This document shows, one piece after another, positions 27,983-36,763 of a stretch of 64,000 bases of DNA. Position 1 is the first letter of the stretch; every line of letters begins with the position of its first letter. The translations under genes were made by a program, and so were the position numbers. This DNA is from Myxococcales bacterium (GTDB lineage Bacteria > Myxococcota > Polyangia > Nannocystales > Nannocystaceae). The notes under the pieces were generated by a model. It was not told where the DNA came from, did no database searches, and saw only the letters and a program-made list of their open reading frames with translations. The stretch spans positions 1 through 64,000 of the forward strand of contig JAEUJW010000067.1 of assembly GCA_016793465.1 (NCBI GenBank), given 5' to 3'.

Positions 27983-28627
27983 ATGGAAGGCCAACCAACG
28001 ATCGCGATCCTCGGCGCCGGCAACGTCGGCGGCAACCTCGGCGTGCGACTCGCCGCCTCGGGATTTCAGGTGAAGTTCGGCGTGCGCGCGGGCAGCGACA
28101 GCGGCGAGCTGCTGGCCCGCGCGGGCAGCAACGCGGAGGCGCTGGGGGTGCGCGAGGCGGTGGCCGCGGCCGACATCGTGTTCATCGCCACGCCGACGGC
28201 GGTGGCGGTGAGCGTGGCCCGGGACGCGGGGCTCGACGGCAAGATCGTGGTCGACTGCACGAACCCGCTGACGTGGGACGACGGCCCGGTGTGGGCGCCG
28301 CCGCCGGCCGGGTCGGTGGCCGCGGCGCTCGCCGAGGCGGTGCCCGGGGCCAAAATTATTAAAGGGTTCAACACCTTCGGGGCGGAGATCCACCTCGACC
28401 CGGCGCTCGGCGGGACGGTGGCCGACGTGTTCCTCGCGGGGGACGACGCGGAGGCGAAGAAGCTGGTCGCCAGCGTGGCCGAGCGGGCCGGGTTCAGCCC
28501 GGTCGACAGCGGGCCGCTGCGCAACGCGGCGGTGCTCGAGAACCTGGCGATCCTGTGGATCCACCTCGCGCTGCGCGAGGGCCACGGCCGGACCTGGGCC
28601 TTTAAAAAGGTGCCGCGCGGGGGCTGA
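27983..28627 (+). CDS. F420/NADP oxidoreductase-like Rossmann protein
   Basis: A 214-residue protein with an N-terminal dinucleotide-binding motif (ILGAGNVGGNLGVRLA), then VFIATPTAV, KIVVDCTNPL and KGFNTFG. These belong to the family annotated as NADPH-dependent F420 reductase or NADP oxidoreductase (PF03807-type). Many bacterial members work without F420, so the true substrate is unknown. A TAGCGT box ends 8 bases before the ATG. It is coupled to the thioesterase gene through a TGATG overlap. Confidence 0.85.
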   Translation: MEGQPTIAILGAGNVGGNLGVRLAASGFQVKFGVRAGSDSGELLARAGSNAEALGVREAVAAADIVFIATPTAVAVSVARDAGLDGKIVVDCTNPLTWDDGPVWAPPPAGSVAAALAEAVPGAKIIKGFNTFGAEIHLDPALGGTVADVFLAGDDAEAKKLVASVAERAGFSPVDSGPLRNAAVLENLAILWIHLALREGHGRTWAFKKVPRGG

Positions 28628-29436
28628 TGGCGTCGGCGTTCGAGCGGGGCACCGCGATCACGGCGCTGGGGGACGGGCGGTATCTCGTCGAGATCCCGGA
28701 TGGTTGGCAGCAAGGGCGCGGTGCGTTCGGCGGGCTGGTGCTGGGCGCGCTGCTGCGCGCGATCGAGGCCAGCGAGGACGACGCGGGGCGGCTGACGCGG
28801 GCGCTGTCGGGGGAGATCTGCGGGCCGGTGCTGCCGGGGCCGGTCGAGATCCAGACCACGCGGCTGCGTCGGGGCAACAACCTCAGCAACGTCGACGCGC
28901 GCATGATCCAGAACGGCGAGGTGCTCGCGCGGGCCAGCGCCGTGCTGAGCGTCGCGCGGGCCATCGAGACCCCGGAGCTGCGCGACGAACCGCCGGCGTG
29001 CGTGCTGGCGGCCCCCGACTGGCGCGAGGTGCCGGCGCTCGACATGCAGGCCCCGCGCGGGCCGGTGTTCGCGCAGCACCTCGAGTTTCGTCCGACCGGG
29101 CCGCTGCCGTTCACCGGCGGGACGGCGCCCGAGGTCCACGGGTTCGTGCGCATGCGGTCGACGCCGACGCGGATCGACGGGCCGGCGCTGATCGGGCTGC
29201 TCGACGCCTGGTGGCCGGCGGTGTTCAGCATCGAGAGGGTGCCGCGCATGATGGCGACGGTCGGCTTCACGGCGCAGCTGCTGGTCCCGCCGGGGGCGCT
29301 GGCGCCGGACGTGCCGCTGTTCCACTGCGCGCGGGCGTCGGGGCTGCGCGACGGGTTCTTCGTCGAGTTCCGCGAGCTGTGGGCCGGCCAGCGGCTGGTG
29401 GCGCTCAACCAGCAGACCTTCGCGTACCTGAAGTGA
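28627..29436 (+). CDS. Acyl-CoA thioesterase-like double-hotdog protein
   Basis: A 269-residue protein with two hotdog-like halves: RGAFGGLVLGALLRAI near residue 30 and PVEIQTTRLRRGNNLSNVDARMIQNGEVLARASAVLS in the first, then ALIGLLDAWWPAVF and VGFTAQLLVP in the second. This is the layout of TesB-like or PF13622 thioesterases, which hydrolyse acyl-CoA thioesters. Its ATG overlaps the previous stop as TGATG. Substrate not deducible. A strong terminator follows. Confidence 0.8.
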   Translation: MASAFERGTAITALGDGRYLVEIPDGWQQGRGAFGGLVLGALLRAIEASEDDAGRLTRALSGEICGPVLPGPVEIQTTRLRRGNNLSNVDARMIQNGEVLARASAVLSVARAIETPELRDEPPACVLAAPDWREVPALDMQAPRGPVFAQHLEFRPTGPLPFTGGTAPEVHGFVRMRSTPTRIDGPALIGLLDAWWPAVFSIERVPRMMATVGFTAQLLVPPGALAPDVPLFHCARASGLRDGFFVEFRELWAGQRLVALNQQTFAYLK

Positions 29437-29452
29437 GGGCCTGAAAAAGGCG

Positions 29453-29486
29453 AAGACCGCGGACCCTGAGGGGGTGCCGCGGTCTT
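29453..29486. terminator. Bidirectional terminator between thioesterase gene and tRNA-Asn
   Basis: AAGACCGCGG (29453-29462) and CCGCGGTCTT (29477-29486) form a perfect 10-base stem with a 14-base loop. It is flanked by AAAAAGG on one side and TTTCG on the other. It can stop both the thioesterase transcript and the tRNA coming from the other strand. Confidence 0.85.
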
Positions 29487-29491
29487 TCGTG

Positions 29492-29564
29492 CTCCGACTG
29501 TAGGACTCGAACCTACGACCCAGCGGTTAACAGCCGCTTGCTCTACCGACTGAGCTAAGTCGGA
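29492..29564 (-). tRNA. tRNA-Asn (GTT)
   Basis: On the minus strand the cloverleaf is complete: acceptor TCCGACT pairing with AGTCGGA, D-arm with AGCTCAGTCGGTAGAGC, anticodon loop CTGTTAA giving GTT, and T-arm GTAGGTTCGAGTCCTAC. The length is 73 nt to the discriminator G. The terminal CCA is not encoded. Confidence 0.97.
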
Positions 29565-29719
29565 ATGGACTCGGTTCGCGGGGAAATCCCCGCGGGCGAG
29601 GGGGCAGATGTCTATCCGAAGGGCGGGCGCCGGTCAAGGGTGGAAATTGTGCTCGGTGGCAGGCGCGAAAGGGCTTGACTCGGTGTCCCGGGTTCGAGTA
29701 CCTTCCGCGTCCCCTGAGC

Positions 29720-29795
29720 GCGGGAGTAGCTCAGTTGGTAGAGCGTAACCTTGCCAAGGTTAATGTCGCGAGTTCGAGTCTCGTCTCCCGCTCCA
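29720..29795 (+). tRNA. tRNA-Gly (GCC)
   Basis: Acceptor GCGGGAG pairs with CTCCCGC. The D-arm (AGCTCAGTTGGTAGAGC), anticodon loop TTGCCAA (anticodon GCC) and T-arm with GTTCGAGTC are all present. Discriminator U and an encoded CCA (29793-29795) complete the 76 nt, in contrast to the neighbouring tRNA-Asn. Confidence 0.97.
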
Positions 29796-29797
29796 AA

Positions 29798-29839
29798 CAG
29801 CCCGGTTCCCCGATGAGGGGGTCCGGGCTGGTTGCTTTT
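29798..29839 (+). terminator. Terminator of tRNA-Gly
   Basis: CAGCCCGG (29798-29805) pairs with CCGGGCTG (29823-29830), followed by GTTGCTTTT: a standard intrinsic terminator 2 bases after the CCA. Confidence 0.85.
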
Positions 29840-30010
29840 CTGGCTCCGGGAGACGTCGCGGCCCGGGAGGTCGTCGTCCGCGGGCCTGGGGCGCCTCTGC
29901 GGCGAGCACGGCCGCGGTTCGGGCGTGGGGGCCCGGGCCAGGCCGCTCTGGCCCGCGGGCCGTGACCTACCGCAAGGGATCGGGGCTGGCTCCGTGGAAT
30001 AGCTTGTGGC

Positions 30011-30039
30011 TTGCGCAGTTTCACCGACTCGCCTAGCCT
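30011..30039 (+). promoter_or_regulatory. Promoter of the secreted Cys-containing protein gene
   Basis: TTGCGC (30011-30016) and TAGCCT (30034-30039) are separated by 17 bases. The in-frame GTG at 30057 lies 17 bases after the -10 box, which helped choose that start. Confidence 0.5.
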
Positions 30040-30056
30040 CCTCGCTGGTTTTTGTC

Positions 30057-30593
30057 GTGGCCGCCGTTCGCGCACTGCTCCGTTGTTTGCTCATGCTCGC
30101 CCTCTGGGTCGGGGTGAGCGGCGCGGCGTCGGTGCCGGCCACCGCCGCGCCGGCCACGGCGACCGCGCTGGCGAGCCAGTCGGACCTGCAGGAGCGCCTG
30201 CTCGACCTGTTCGGCGGGGTGCGCATCTGCGGCGACGACGAGGACAGCGAGGACGTGCTGTGCGGCGGCGACCTGCTCGCGGGCCTCGTCAGCGATCCCG
30301 CGATGCTGCTGATGTCGAGGGGCATGTGCTCGCGTCTGCTCGAGCACCTGTACCGCCAGCAGGTCTGCGACCCCGGCGCCCAGAACTGCGGGCAGATGGA
30401 CGTCGGCGGGCTGCCGCCGCCGGCCCTGCGTCTGCTCGGCCCGGGCGGGTCGGCGACGACGCTGGCCCGGCACAACGCGGCCCTCGTGCCGTTGACCGAG
30501 CTCCGTCGTGTGGCCCGCCCGCGCGACGACCCCGACCCGACCTCGCACGAACTCGTCCCCGACTCGCCCCCGCCGCGCGCCGCCCTGGCGTAG
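30057..30593 (+). CDS. Secreted hypothetical protein, upstream of thioredoxin cluster
   Basis: A 178-residue protein with a signal peptide (LLRCLLMLALWVGVSGAASV). The mature part has paired Cys residues (RICGDDEDSEDVLCGGD, MCSRLLEHLYRQQVCDPGAQNCGQ) and ends in a Pro/Asp-rich tail. I do not recognise it. The GTG at 30057 is preferred to starts at 30006 or 30093 because it gives a normal signal peptide and sits well after the promoter. Its spaced Cys pairs and position 158 bases ahead of four thioredoxin-fold genes make it a possible redox partner or substrate; this is speculation. Confidence 0.6.
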   Translation: MAAVRALLRCLLMLALWVGVSGAASVPATAAPATATALASQSDLQERLLDLFGGVRICGDDEDSEDVLCGGDLLAGLVSDPAMLLMSRGMCSRLLEHLYRQQVCDPGAQNCGQMDVGGLPPPALRLLGPGGSATTLARHNAALVPLTELRRVARPRDDPDPTSHELVPDSPPPRAALA

Positions 30594-30751
30594 CCGCGCT
30601 CCGGGGACGACCGACGTCGCCACGTATCCTCCGCCGCCTGCGTGCGTGCGAGGACCGCCCCGGAGAGGCGCAGGTGACAGCCACCTGCCTGTCCACGCCC
30701 TCGGCCAATCGGCTTTAAACGGCGCTGGACCCCTGTTCGAGACGGTTTCGC

Positions 30752-32344
30752 ATGCGGTCCCACAACCTCGTCAAAATTCTCGGGCTCAGTCTTGCCCTCC
30801 CCACGGGTAGCCTGGCGTGCACGTCGGAGCCCGGCCATGCCCACCCGGCCGGTCACCACAGCGCGCCGGCGGTGCCGGAGGTGCGCCACCGGATCGCGGT
30901 GGCGGCCGACGACCAGGCGCTCGGCGGCGCCGAGCCGCTCGTCACCATCGTCGTGTTCTCCGACTACGCGTGTCCGCCGTGCGGGCGCGCGTGGCAGGTG
31001 TTCGACCACCTGCTCGAGGACTACGGCCAGGACATCCGCGTGGTGTTCCGGGCGATCACCATCCCGGGCTTCGCCGACGGCGAGCGGGCCGTCGAGGCCG
31101 CCCTCGCCGCCGGGGCGCAGGGCCAGTTCTGGCCGATGCACCGCCGGCTGTACAAGGGGTCGTCTTCACGGCCCTCCGGGCCTGCGGAGCCGCCGCGCTT
31201 CGACCGGGCGGCATTAAAAAGTTACGCCGAGGAGCTCGGGCTCGACGTGACGCGCTTCCTCGACGACCTCGACCTCGGGGCGTTCAGCGCGGCGCGGGTG
31301 CAGCACCGGCGCGAGGCGGTCTCGCTGGGCATCTACTTCGGGCCGGTCTCGCTGGTCAACGGGCGGCCGGTGATCGGCTTCCGCGACGAGGCGAGCTGGC
31401 ACGACCTGATCGACCAGGAGATCCTCGCGGCGCGGGCGAAGATCCGCGAGGGCACCCCGCGCGCCGAGGTTTATGCGGCCTTCCAGGCCGAGGCCGTGGC
31501 CGCGCCGATCGACCTCGAGGGCGAGGCGCTCGCCGCCCGCAAGCAGCTCGAGCAGCGCTTCGCCGTCGACGTGAACAAGCTCCCGGCCGACTTTAAAAAG
31601 GCCGAGCCGGGGCAGCGCTATCAGGTGCCCGCGGGCGGCGCTCCGGCCTCGGGCCCCGCCGACGCGCCGGTCGAGCTCGTCGTCTTCATGGACTTCGAGT
31701 GCCCGTTCTGCCGCCGCCTGGCCCAGGACGGCTTCGCGGCGCTGCGGGAGAAGCACGCCGAGGACGTGCGCCTCGTGTTCCGCCAGCTGCCGCTGCCGGC
31801 CCACCAGGGCGCCGACGGAGCGGCCCGCGCGGCGGTCGCGGCCGGCAACCAGGGCCAGTTCTGGCCGTTCGCCGAGAGGCTGCTGGCGAGCGACACCCGG
31901 CGGCTCGACCGCGGCGCCTTCATCGCCGCGGCGCAGGCGGTCGGGCTCGACGAGGCCAGGTTCCTCGCCGACCTCGACGCGCCGGCCACCGCCCGGGCTG
32001 TCCGCGAGGACATGTTGCTCGCGCGCCGGCTCGGCGCGAGCGCCACGCCGGCGCTGTTCTTCAACGGCCGCTTCGTCAACGGCGTCGCCGACGTCGAGAT
32101 GTTGCTGGCCGAGGTCGCCGCCGAGTTGAAGGCGGCCGACGAACTCGTCGAGGCAGGCACGCCGCGCGCCGGCGTCGCCGCCGCCCTGCTGGCCCGGGGG
32201 TTGCCTCCGGACCAGTTCCCGAACCCCGACTCGGACAAGGCCGCGGGGCCCTCCAAGCCAGACACTGCCCGGCCCGCCGGGCCCGATCCGACCATCACCC
32301 CGAACCCTGGGCCCTCCGGGCCAGCCACCACCCCTGCGCCTTAA
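30752..32344 (+). CDS. Exported protein with two DsbA-like thioredoxin domains
   Basis: A 530-residue exported protein, with a hydrophobic leader ending TGSLAC (Cys 23, an imperfect lipobox) and a His-rich start to the mature region. Domain 1 has FSDYACPPC with the redox pair at 74 and 77. Domain 2 has DFECPFC with the pair at 317 and 320. Each is followed by the VVFR and GQFWPMHRRLY/GQFWPFAERLL helices of the Thioredoxin_4/DsbA family. Between domains is GTPRAEVYAAF, repeated in the sister proteins. The tail (about 500-530) is Pro/Gly/Thr-rich. First of four adjacent redox genes, in the periplasm or outer membrane. Roles in oxidation, reduction or isomerisation cannot be told apart from sequence. 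Confidence 0.85.
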   Translation: MRSHNLVKILGLSLALPTGSLACTSEPGHAHPAGHHSAPAVPEVRHRIAVAADDQALGGAEPLVTIVVFSDYACPPCGRAWQVFDHLLEDYGQDIRVVFRAITIPGFADGERAVEAALAAGAQGQFWPMHRRLYKGSSSRPSGPAEPPRFDRAALKSYAEELGLDVTRFLDDLDLGAFSAARVQHRREAVSLGIYFGPVSLVNGRPVIGFRDEASWHDLIDQEILAARAKIREGTPRAEVYAAFQAEAVAAPIDLEGEALAARKQLEQRFAVDVNKLPADFKKAEPGQRYQVPAGGAPASGPADAPVELVVFMDFECPFCRRLAQDGFAALREKHAEDVRLVFRQLPLPAHQGADGAARAAVAAGNQGQFWPFAERLLASDTRRLDRGAFIAAAQAVGLDEARFLADLDAPATARAVREDMLLARRLGASATPALFFNGRFVNGVADVEMLLAEVAAELKAADELVEAGTPRAGVAAALLARGLPPDQFPNPDSDKAAGPSKPDTARPAGPDPTITPNPGPSGPATTPAP

Positions 32345-32395
32345 AGGGCCAATACCATCCGCAACACGCCGCCTCCGGCCGACAAGACAACACCC

Positions 32396-34585
32396 ATGAA
32401 ACGCATCAGTCTTCCCTTCCTCGTGGTCTCGGCGCTCGCCGTGGCCACCTCTTCCATGACCGGCTGCACGGGCAACCGCGGCGGCACGCCCGCCAACAAG
32501 GACGCCGCCGCCAACACGCAGCCCGGCGCGCCCGGGGCCAAGGTCATCACGATGGATGACGTCGACGAAAAGCTCAACGCCAAGGTCCAGGGCGAGCGCT
32601 TCCGCGTGACCTACAACGACAAGGACCCGTTCTTCGGCGCCGACGCGCCGCTCGTCACGATCGTCGAGTTCTCGGACTTCCAGTGCCCGTTCTGCTCGAA
32701 GTTCGCCGACATGCTGCACGAGCTGATGAAGGACCCGGCCTACGCCAAGGACGTGCGCGTGGTCTTCAAGCAGTTCCCGCTGCCGATGCACAAGGACGCG
32801 GGCACCGGCTCGGAGGCGGCGCTGGCCGCCGGCGACCAGGGCAAGTACTGGGAGATGCACGACCTCCTGTTCAAGAACCAGAAGGCGATGACCCGCCCGG
32901 ACGTCGAGAAGTACGCCGAGCAGCTCGGGCTCGACATGGCGAAGTTCAAGGAGGCGCTCGACAAGGGCACGTTCAAGGCCAAGGTCGAGGCCGACATGAA
33001 CATGGGCAAGCAGTTCGGGGTGCGCGGCACGCCGAGCTTCTTCATCAACGGCAAGTGGCAGCGCGGCGCGCCGCGGGCGATCGACGGCCTGAAGAAGCTG
33101 ATCGACGAGGAGAAGGCGGCCGCCGAGCAGCTGATCAAGGACGGCAGCGCGCGTGAAGAGGTGTACGCGCGCATCATGAAGGCCGCCAAGGACAAGCGGG
33201 TCGAGCCGCCGCAGGAGAACAAGCCGCGCCCCGGTCAGCCCGACCCGGCCGTCAACTACGCGGTGCCGCTCGACGGCCGCCCGGCGTTCGGCCCCGAGGA
33301 CGCGCTGGTGACCATCGTCGAGTACAGCGACTTCCAGTGCCCGTTCTGCAGCCGCGTCAACCCGACGATGAAGCAGATCAAGGAGACCTACCCGAAGGAC
33401 GTGCGCATCGTGTTCCGCCAGCTCCCGCTCGGCTTCCACGACCGCGCCCGCCCGGCCGCCAAGGCGGCGCTCGCGGCGGCCCAGCAGGGCAAGTTCTGGG
33501 AGATGCACGACGCGCTGTTCGCCAACCAGAAGGCGCTCGACGACAAGTCGCTCGAGACCTACGCGTCGCAGATCCAGGGCCTCAACCTCGACCAGTGGAA
33601 GAAGGACCTGGCCGACGCCAAGCTCGAGACGCTGGTCAAGGAGGACGAGACCGTCGCCGCCAAGTTCGGCGCGGGCGGCACCCCGGCGTTCTTCATCAAC
33701 GGCCGCTTCCTCTCCGGCGCCCAGCCGTTCGAGGAGTTCGACAAGCTGATCAAAGAGGAGAAGGGCAAGGCCGAGAAGTTCCTGGCCGCCAACAAGGGCG
33801 TCAGCAAGAAGGACGTCTACGAGGCCATGCGCAAGGGCTGGGAGACCGAGCTGAAGGTCCCGCCGCCGCCGCCGGCGGCCGACTTCAAGCGCCGCGACGT
33901 CAGCACCAAGGGCCTCGCGGGCAAGGGCAACCTGAAGAACCCGAAGGTCACGATCGTGGAGTGCTCGGACTTCGACTGCCCGTTCTGCAAGCGCGGCGCC
34001 GACACGGTCGCGCAGATCACCAAGGAGTTCGGCGACAAGGTCGGGATCTACTTCCGCAACTACCCGCTGCCGATGCACAAGATGGCCGAGCCGGCCCACC
34101 GCGCCGGCATCGCCGCGCAGAACCAGGGCAAGTTCTGGGAGATGCACGACCTGCTGTTCGCCGACAAGGCCAAGCGCGCCGACAAGGACTTCGAGGGCTA
34201 CGCGCAGCAGCTCGGGCTCGACATGGTCAAGTTCCAGCGCGACTACGCCGACGCCGCGACCGCGCAGCGGGTCAAGGACGACATGGCCGAGTGCACCAAG
34301 ATGGAGGTCCGCGGCGCGCCCGGCTTCCTGATCAACGGGCGCCTGATGAGCGGGGCCCAGCCGTTCGAGCGCTTCAAGGCGGTCATCGAGGAGGAGATGA
34401 ACGGCGGCTTCGAGGCCACGCAGAAGAAGGAGAAGGAGGCGGCGGCCAAGGGGCAGAAGCCCGGCGCTCCGGCGCAGCCCGGCGCCCCGGCGCAGCCCGG
34501 CGCGGCGAAGAAGCCGGCCGGCGCCGACGCGCTGCCCCCCGGCCCGACCCCGGGCAAGCCGGCCGAGCCGGCGCCGAGCAAGTGA
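32396..34585 (+). CDS. Lipoprotein with three DsbA-like thioredoxin domains
   Basis: A 729-residue protein with leader and lipobox-like SMTGC (about 20-24). Three full thioredoxin-like domains follow in tandem, each with the CPFC active site: pairs at 97/100, 315/318 and 528/531. Each copy repeats DFQCPFC (DFDCPFC in copy 3), FRQLPL or FKQFPL, GKYWEMHDLLF and GTPSFFINGKW-type motifs with the cis-Pro. Ordinary DsbA-family proteins have one such domain of about 200 residues; three in one chain is unusual. It begins 51 bases after the previous gene. The Lys/Pro-rich tail may be disordered. Confidence 0.88.
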   Translation: MKRISLPFLVVSALAVATSSMTGCTGNRGGTPANKDAAANTQPGAPGAKVITMDDVDEKLNAKVQGERFRVTYNDKDPFFGADAPLVTIVEFSDFQCPFCSKFADMLHELMKDPAYAKDVRVVFKQFPLPMHKDAGTGSEAALAAGDQGKYWEMHDLLFKNQKAMTRPDVEKYAEQLGLDMAKFKEALDKGTFKAKVEADMNMGKQFGVRGTPSFFINGKWQRGAPRAIDGLKKLIDEEKAAAEQLIKDGSAREEVYARIMKAAKDKRVEPPQENKPRPGQPDPAVNYAVPLDGRPAFGPEDALVTIVEYSDFQCPFCSRVNPTMKQIKETYPKDVRIVFRQLPLGFHDRARPAAKAALAAAQQGKFWEMHDALFANQKALDDKSLETYASQIQGLNLDQWKKDLADAKLETLVKEDETVAAKFGAGGTPAFFINGRFLSGAQPFEEFDKLIKEEKGKAEKFLAANKGVSKKDVYEAMRKGWETELKVPPPPPAADFKRRDVSTKGLAGKGNLKNPKVTIVECSDFDCPFCKRGADTVAQITKEFGDKVGIYFRNYPLPMHKMAEPAHRAGIAAQNQGKFWEMHDLLFADKAKRADKDFEGYAQQLGLDMVKFQRDYADAATAQRVKDDMAECTKMEVRGAPGFLINGRLMSGAQPFERFKAVIEEEMNGGFEATQKKEKEAAAKGQKPGAPAQPGAPAQPGAAKKPAGADALPPGPTPGKPAEPAPSK

Positions 34586-34695
34586 GTCGGTGAGGACCGC
34601 GGGCCGGGCGCAGCGCACGGCCCGCGGCACCAACGCTGCGGCCGCGGCCGCGGCGTTGCGCTGCGAGGGTTTTGCAGGTACGTGGAGACGTCTCG

Positions 34696-36123
34696 ATGAG
34701 CGACCAAGATAAGGCCCCACCGTCCGCCCCGCCGTCGTCGACCCCCAAGCGGTCCGTGACGGGGCTCCTCCTCGCCGTGCTCGGCTTCGCGGCCACGCTC
34801 GGGCTCGGGTTTTTGGCCGGGCAGTGGATCCGCGATCGGTTCTTCGGGGAGCCGGCGCAGATCGCCGAGGGCGACCGCTACAAGGTGCCGATCCGCGGCG
34901 ACGAGCCGGTCAAGGGCCCGGCCGACGCGCTGGTGACGATCATCGAGTTTAGCGACTTCCAGTGCCCGTATTGTTCGAAGGTCAACGAGCCGCTGCGCAG
35001 CGCGATGAGCGGGCTCGGCGACGACGTGCGCGTGATGTTCAAGCACTTCCCCCTCGGCGGCCACCCGCAGGCCAAGCCGGCCGCGCAGGCGGCGTGGGCG
35101 GCCGAGAAGCAGGGCAAGTTCTGGGAGCTGCACGACCTGATGTTCGCCAACCAGCGCGCGCTCGCTGACAGCGACCTCGAGGGCTACGCCCGGCAGCTCG
35201 GCCTCGACATCGAGAGGTTCAACGCCGACCGCAAGAGCGAGGAGGCCAGCGCGGCGGTCGACGGCGACCAGCGCTCGGGCATCAAGGCCGGCGTCAGCGG
35301 CACGCCGTCGTTCCTGGTCAACGGTCACCCGTACAGCGGGGCCCTGCCGGCCAACCAGTGGCGCGAGATCCTCGAGCACGAGCGCAAGGCCGCGCAGGCG
35401 CTGGTCGACGCCGGCACCCCGCGCGCCGAGGTGTTCGCCGCGCTCATGAAGGACGCCAAGGAGTCGCGCGTGGGCGCCGGCAAGGCCGCCGGTCGCCGCC
35501 CCGGCGAGCCCGACCCGGCCAAGACCTACAAGGTGCCGGTCGACGCGCGCCCGGTCTACGGCCCGAGCGACGCGCTCGTCACGCTGGTGATCCTCAGCGA
35601 CTTCCAGTGCCCGTTCTGCAAGAAGGTCAACGCGGCGCTCGACGAGGTCAAGGAGAAGTACCCGAACGACGTGCGCCTGGTGTTCCTCCAGCGCCCGCTG
35701 CCGAGCCACCGCGGCGCGCGCGACGGCTCGCGCGCCGCGCTCGCGGCCCACCGCCAGGGCAAGTTCTGGGAGATGCACGACAAGCTGTTCGGCAACCCGG
35801 CCGACATGTCGAAGGAGACGTTCATGCGCTACGCGCAGGAGCTCGGCCTCGACACCGCGACCTTCGAGCTCGACATGGCCGCCGCCGACCTCGAGCAGAT
35901 GATCAAGGACGACGAGGCGCTGGCCAACAAGCTGGGCTCGCGCGGCACCCCGGCGTTCTTCATCAACGGGCGCTTCATCAGCGGCAACATGCCGTTCGAG
36001 TCGTTCGCCGCGCTGATCGACGAGGAGAAGGCCAAGGCCCAGAAGCTCGTCGACGCCGGGACCCCGAGGTCCGAGGTCTACGCCAAGATCATGGCGAGCG
36101 CCGAGGAGAAGCCGGGGGCCTGA
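34696..36123 (+). CDS. Membrane-anchored protein with two DsbA-like thioredoxin domains
   Basis: A 475-residue protein. ATG at 34696 has GGAG upstream and is chosen over a TTG further 5'. One N-terminal TM helix (about 21-40, LLLAVLGFAATLGLGFLAG) anchors it in the inner membrane with the domains in the periplasm. The active sites are CPYC (90-93) and CPFC (305-308). The helices GKFWELHDLMF and GKFWEMHDKLF are conserved. It lies 110 bases after the three-domain protein and 1 base before the TlpA-like gene, so transcription and translation with the latter are linked. Confidence 0.88.
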   Translation: MSDQDKAPPSAPPSSTPKRSVTGLLLAVLGFAATLGLGFLAGQWIRDRFFGEPAQIAEGDRYKVPIRGDEPVKGPADALVTIIEFSDFQCPYCSKVNEPLRSAMSGLGDDVRVMFKHFPLGGHPQAKPAAQAAWAAEKQGKFWELHDLMFANQRALADSDLEGYARQLGLDIERFNADRKSEEASAAVDGDQRSGIKAGVSGTPSFLVNGHPYSGALPANQWREILEHERKAAQALVDAGTPRAEVFAALMKDAKESRVGAGKAAGRRPGEPDPAKTYKVPVDARPVYGPSDALVTLVILSDFQCPFCKKVNAALDEVKEKYPNDVRLVFLQRPLPSHRGARDGSRAALAAHRQGKFWEMHDKLFGNPADMSKETFMRYAQELGLDTATFELDMAAADLEQMIKDDEALANKLGSRGTPAFFINGRFISGNMPFESFAALIDEEKAKAQKLVDAGTPRSEVYAKIMASAEEKPGA

Positions 36124-36124
36124 T

Positions 36125-36730
36125 ATGGCCGACGCGCTGCAGGCCGGCGAGGACGAGGGCGGACGCGCCGCCGGGGTGATCGCGCTGATCGTGTTCGTCA
36201 GCCTCGGCGCGGTCTTCGTGTTCTGGTTCGCCTCGGCGCTGAAGCCGGCGGTCACCGCCCAGAGCGCGGCGGCCTGCCGCTCGCTCGCGCCGGAGAAGCG
36301 CGAGGGTCAGGCGCCCGCGTTCACCGTCCAGGACCTGCAGGGCAACCCGGTCTCGCTGGCGGACTTCGCGGGCAAGCTCGTCATCGTCAACTTCTGGGCG
36401 ACGTGGTGCGAGCCGTGCATCCGCGAGTGGCCGCAGCTCGACCGCCTGTCCGAGCGCCTGGCCGGGCGCGACGACGTGGTCATCCTCGCGGTCAGCATGG
36501 ACAGGAGCCCGGCCGAGCTGACGCCGTTCCTCGCGCGCATGGGGCTCGAGGCGACCGGCGTGAAGGTGCTGTGGGACCCCCAGCAGTCGGTGCAGAAGGC
36601 CTTCGGCACCACGCAGCTGCCCGACACCTACTTCGTCGGGCGCGACGGCCGGCTGCTCGACGCATTCATCAATGTGCGCGACTGGGGCCGCCCGGCGGCC
36701 TACCAGTGCGTCGAGTCGATGCTGCGCTGA
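36125..36730 (+). CDS. TlpA/ResA-like membrane thioredoxin
   Basis: A 201-residue protein with one N-terminal TM helix (about 16-38) and a periplasmic AhpC/TSA-like thioredoxin domain: VIVNFWATWCEPCIREWPQL with the WCEPC pair at 95/98, and TTQLPDTYFVGRDG containing the cis-Pro. ResA/TlpA proteins reduce periplasmic disulfides, for example in cytochrome c maturation, taking electrons from CcdA/DsbD. It is the last of the four-gene redox cluster and is the likely electron donor to the multi-domain proteins, by analogy. No CcdA or DsbD gene is in the window. Confidence 0.88.
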   Translation: MADALQAGEDEGGRAAGVIALIVFVSLGAVFVFWFASALKPAVTAQSAAACRSLAPEKREGQAPAFTVQDLQGNPVSLADFAGKLVIVNFWATWCEPCIREWPQLDRLSERLAGRDDVVILAVSMDRSPAELTPFLARMGLEATGVKVLWDPQQSVQKAFGTTQLPDTYFVGRDGRLLDAFINVRDWGRPAAYQCVESMLR

Positions 36731-36736
36731 AGGCCC

Positions 36737-36756
36737 GGGCCGATTGGCCGCGGCCC
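36737..36756. terminator. Terminator-like hairpin between convergent genes
   Basis: GGGCCG (36737-36742) and CGGCCC (36751-36756) pair around an 8-base loop in the 33-base gap between the convergent TlpA-like and CorC-like genes. No T-run; moderate support only. Confidence 0.4.
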
Positions 36757-36763
36757 GTCGGTC

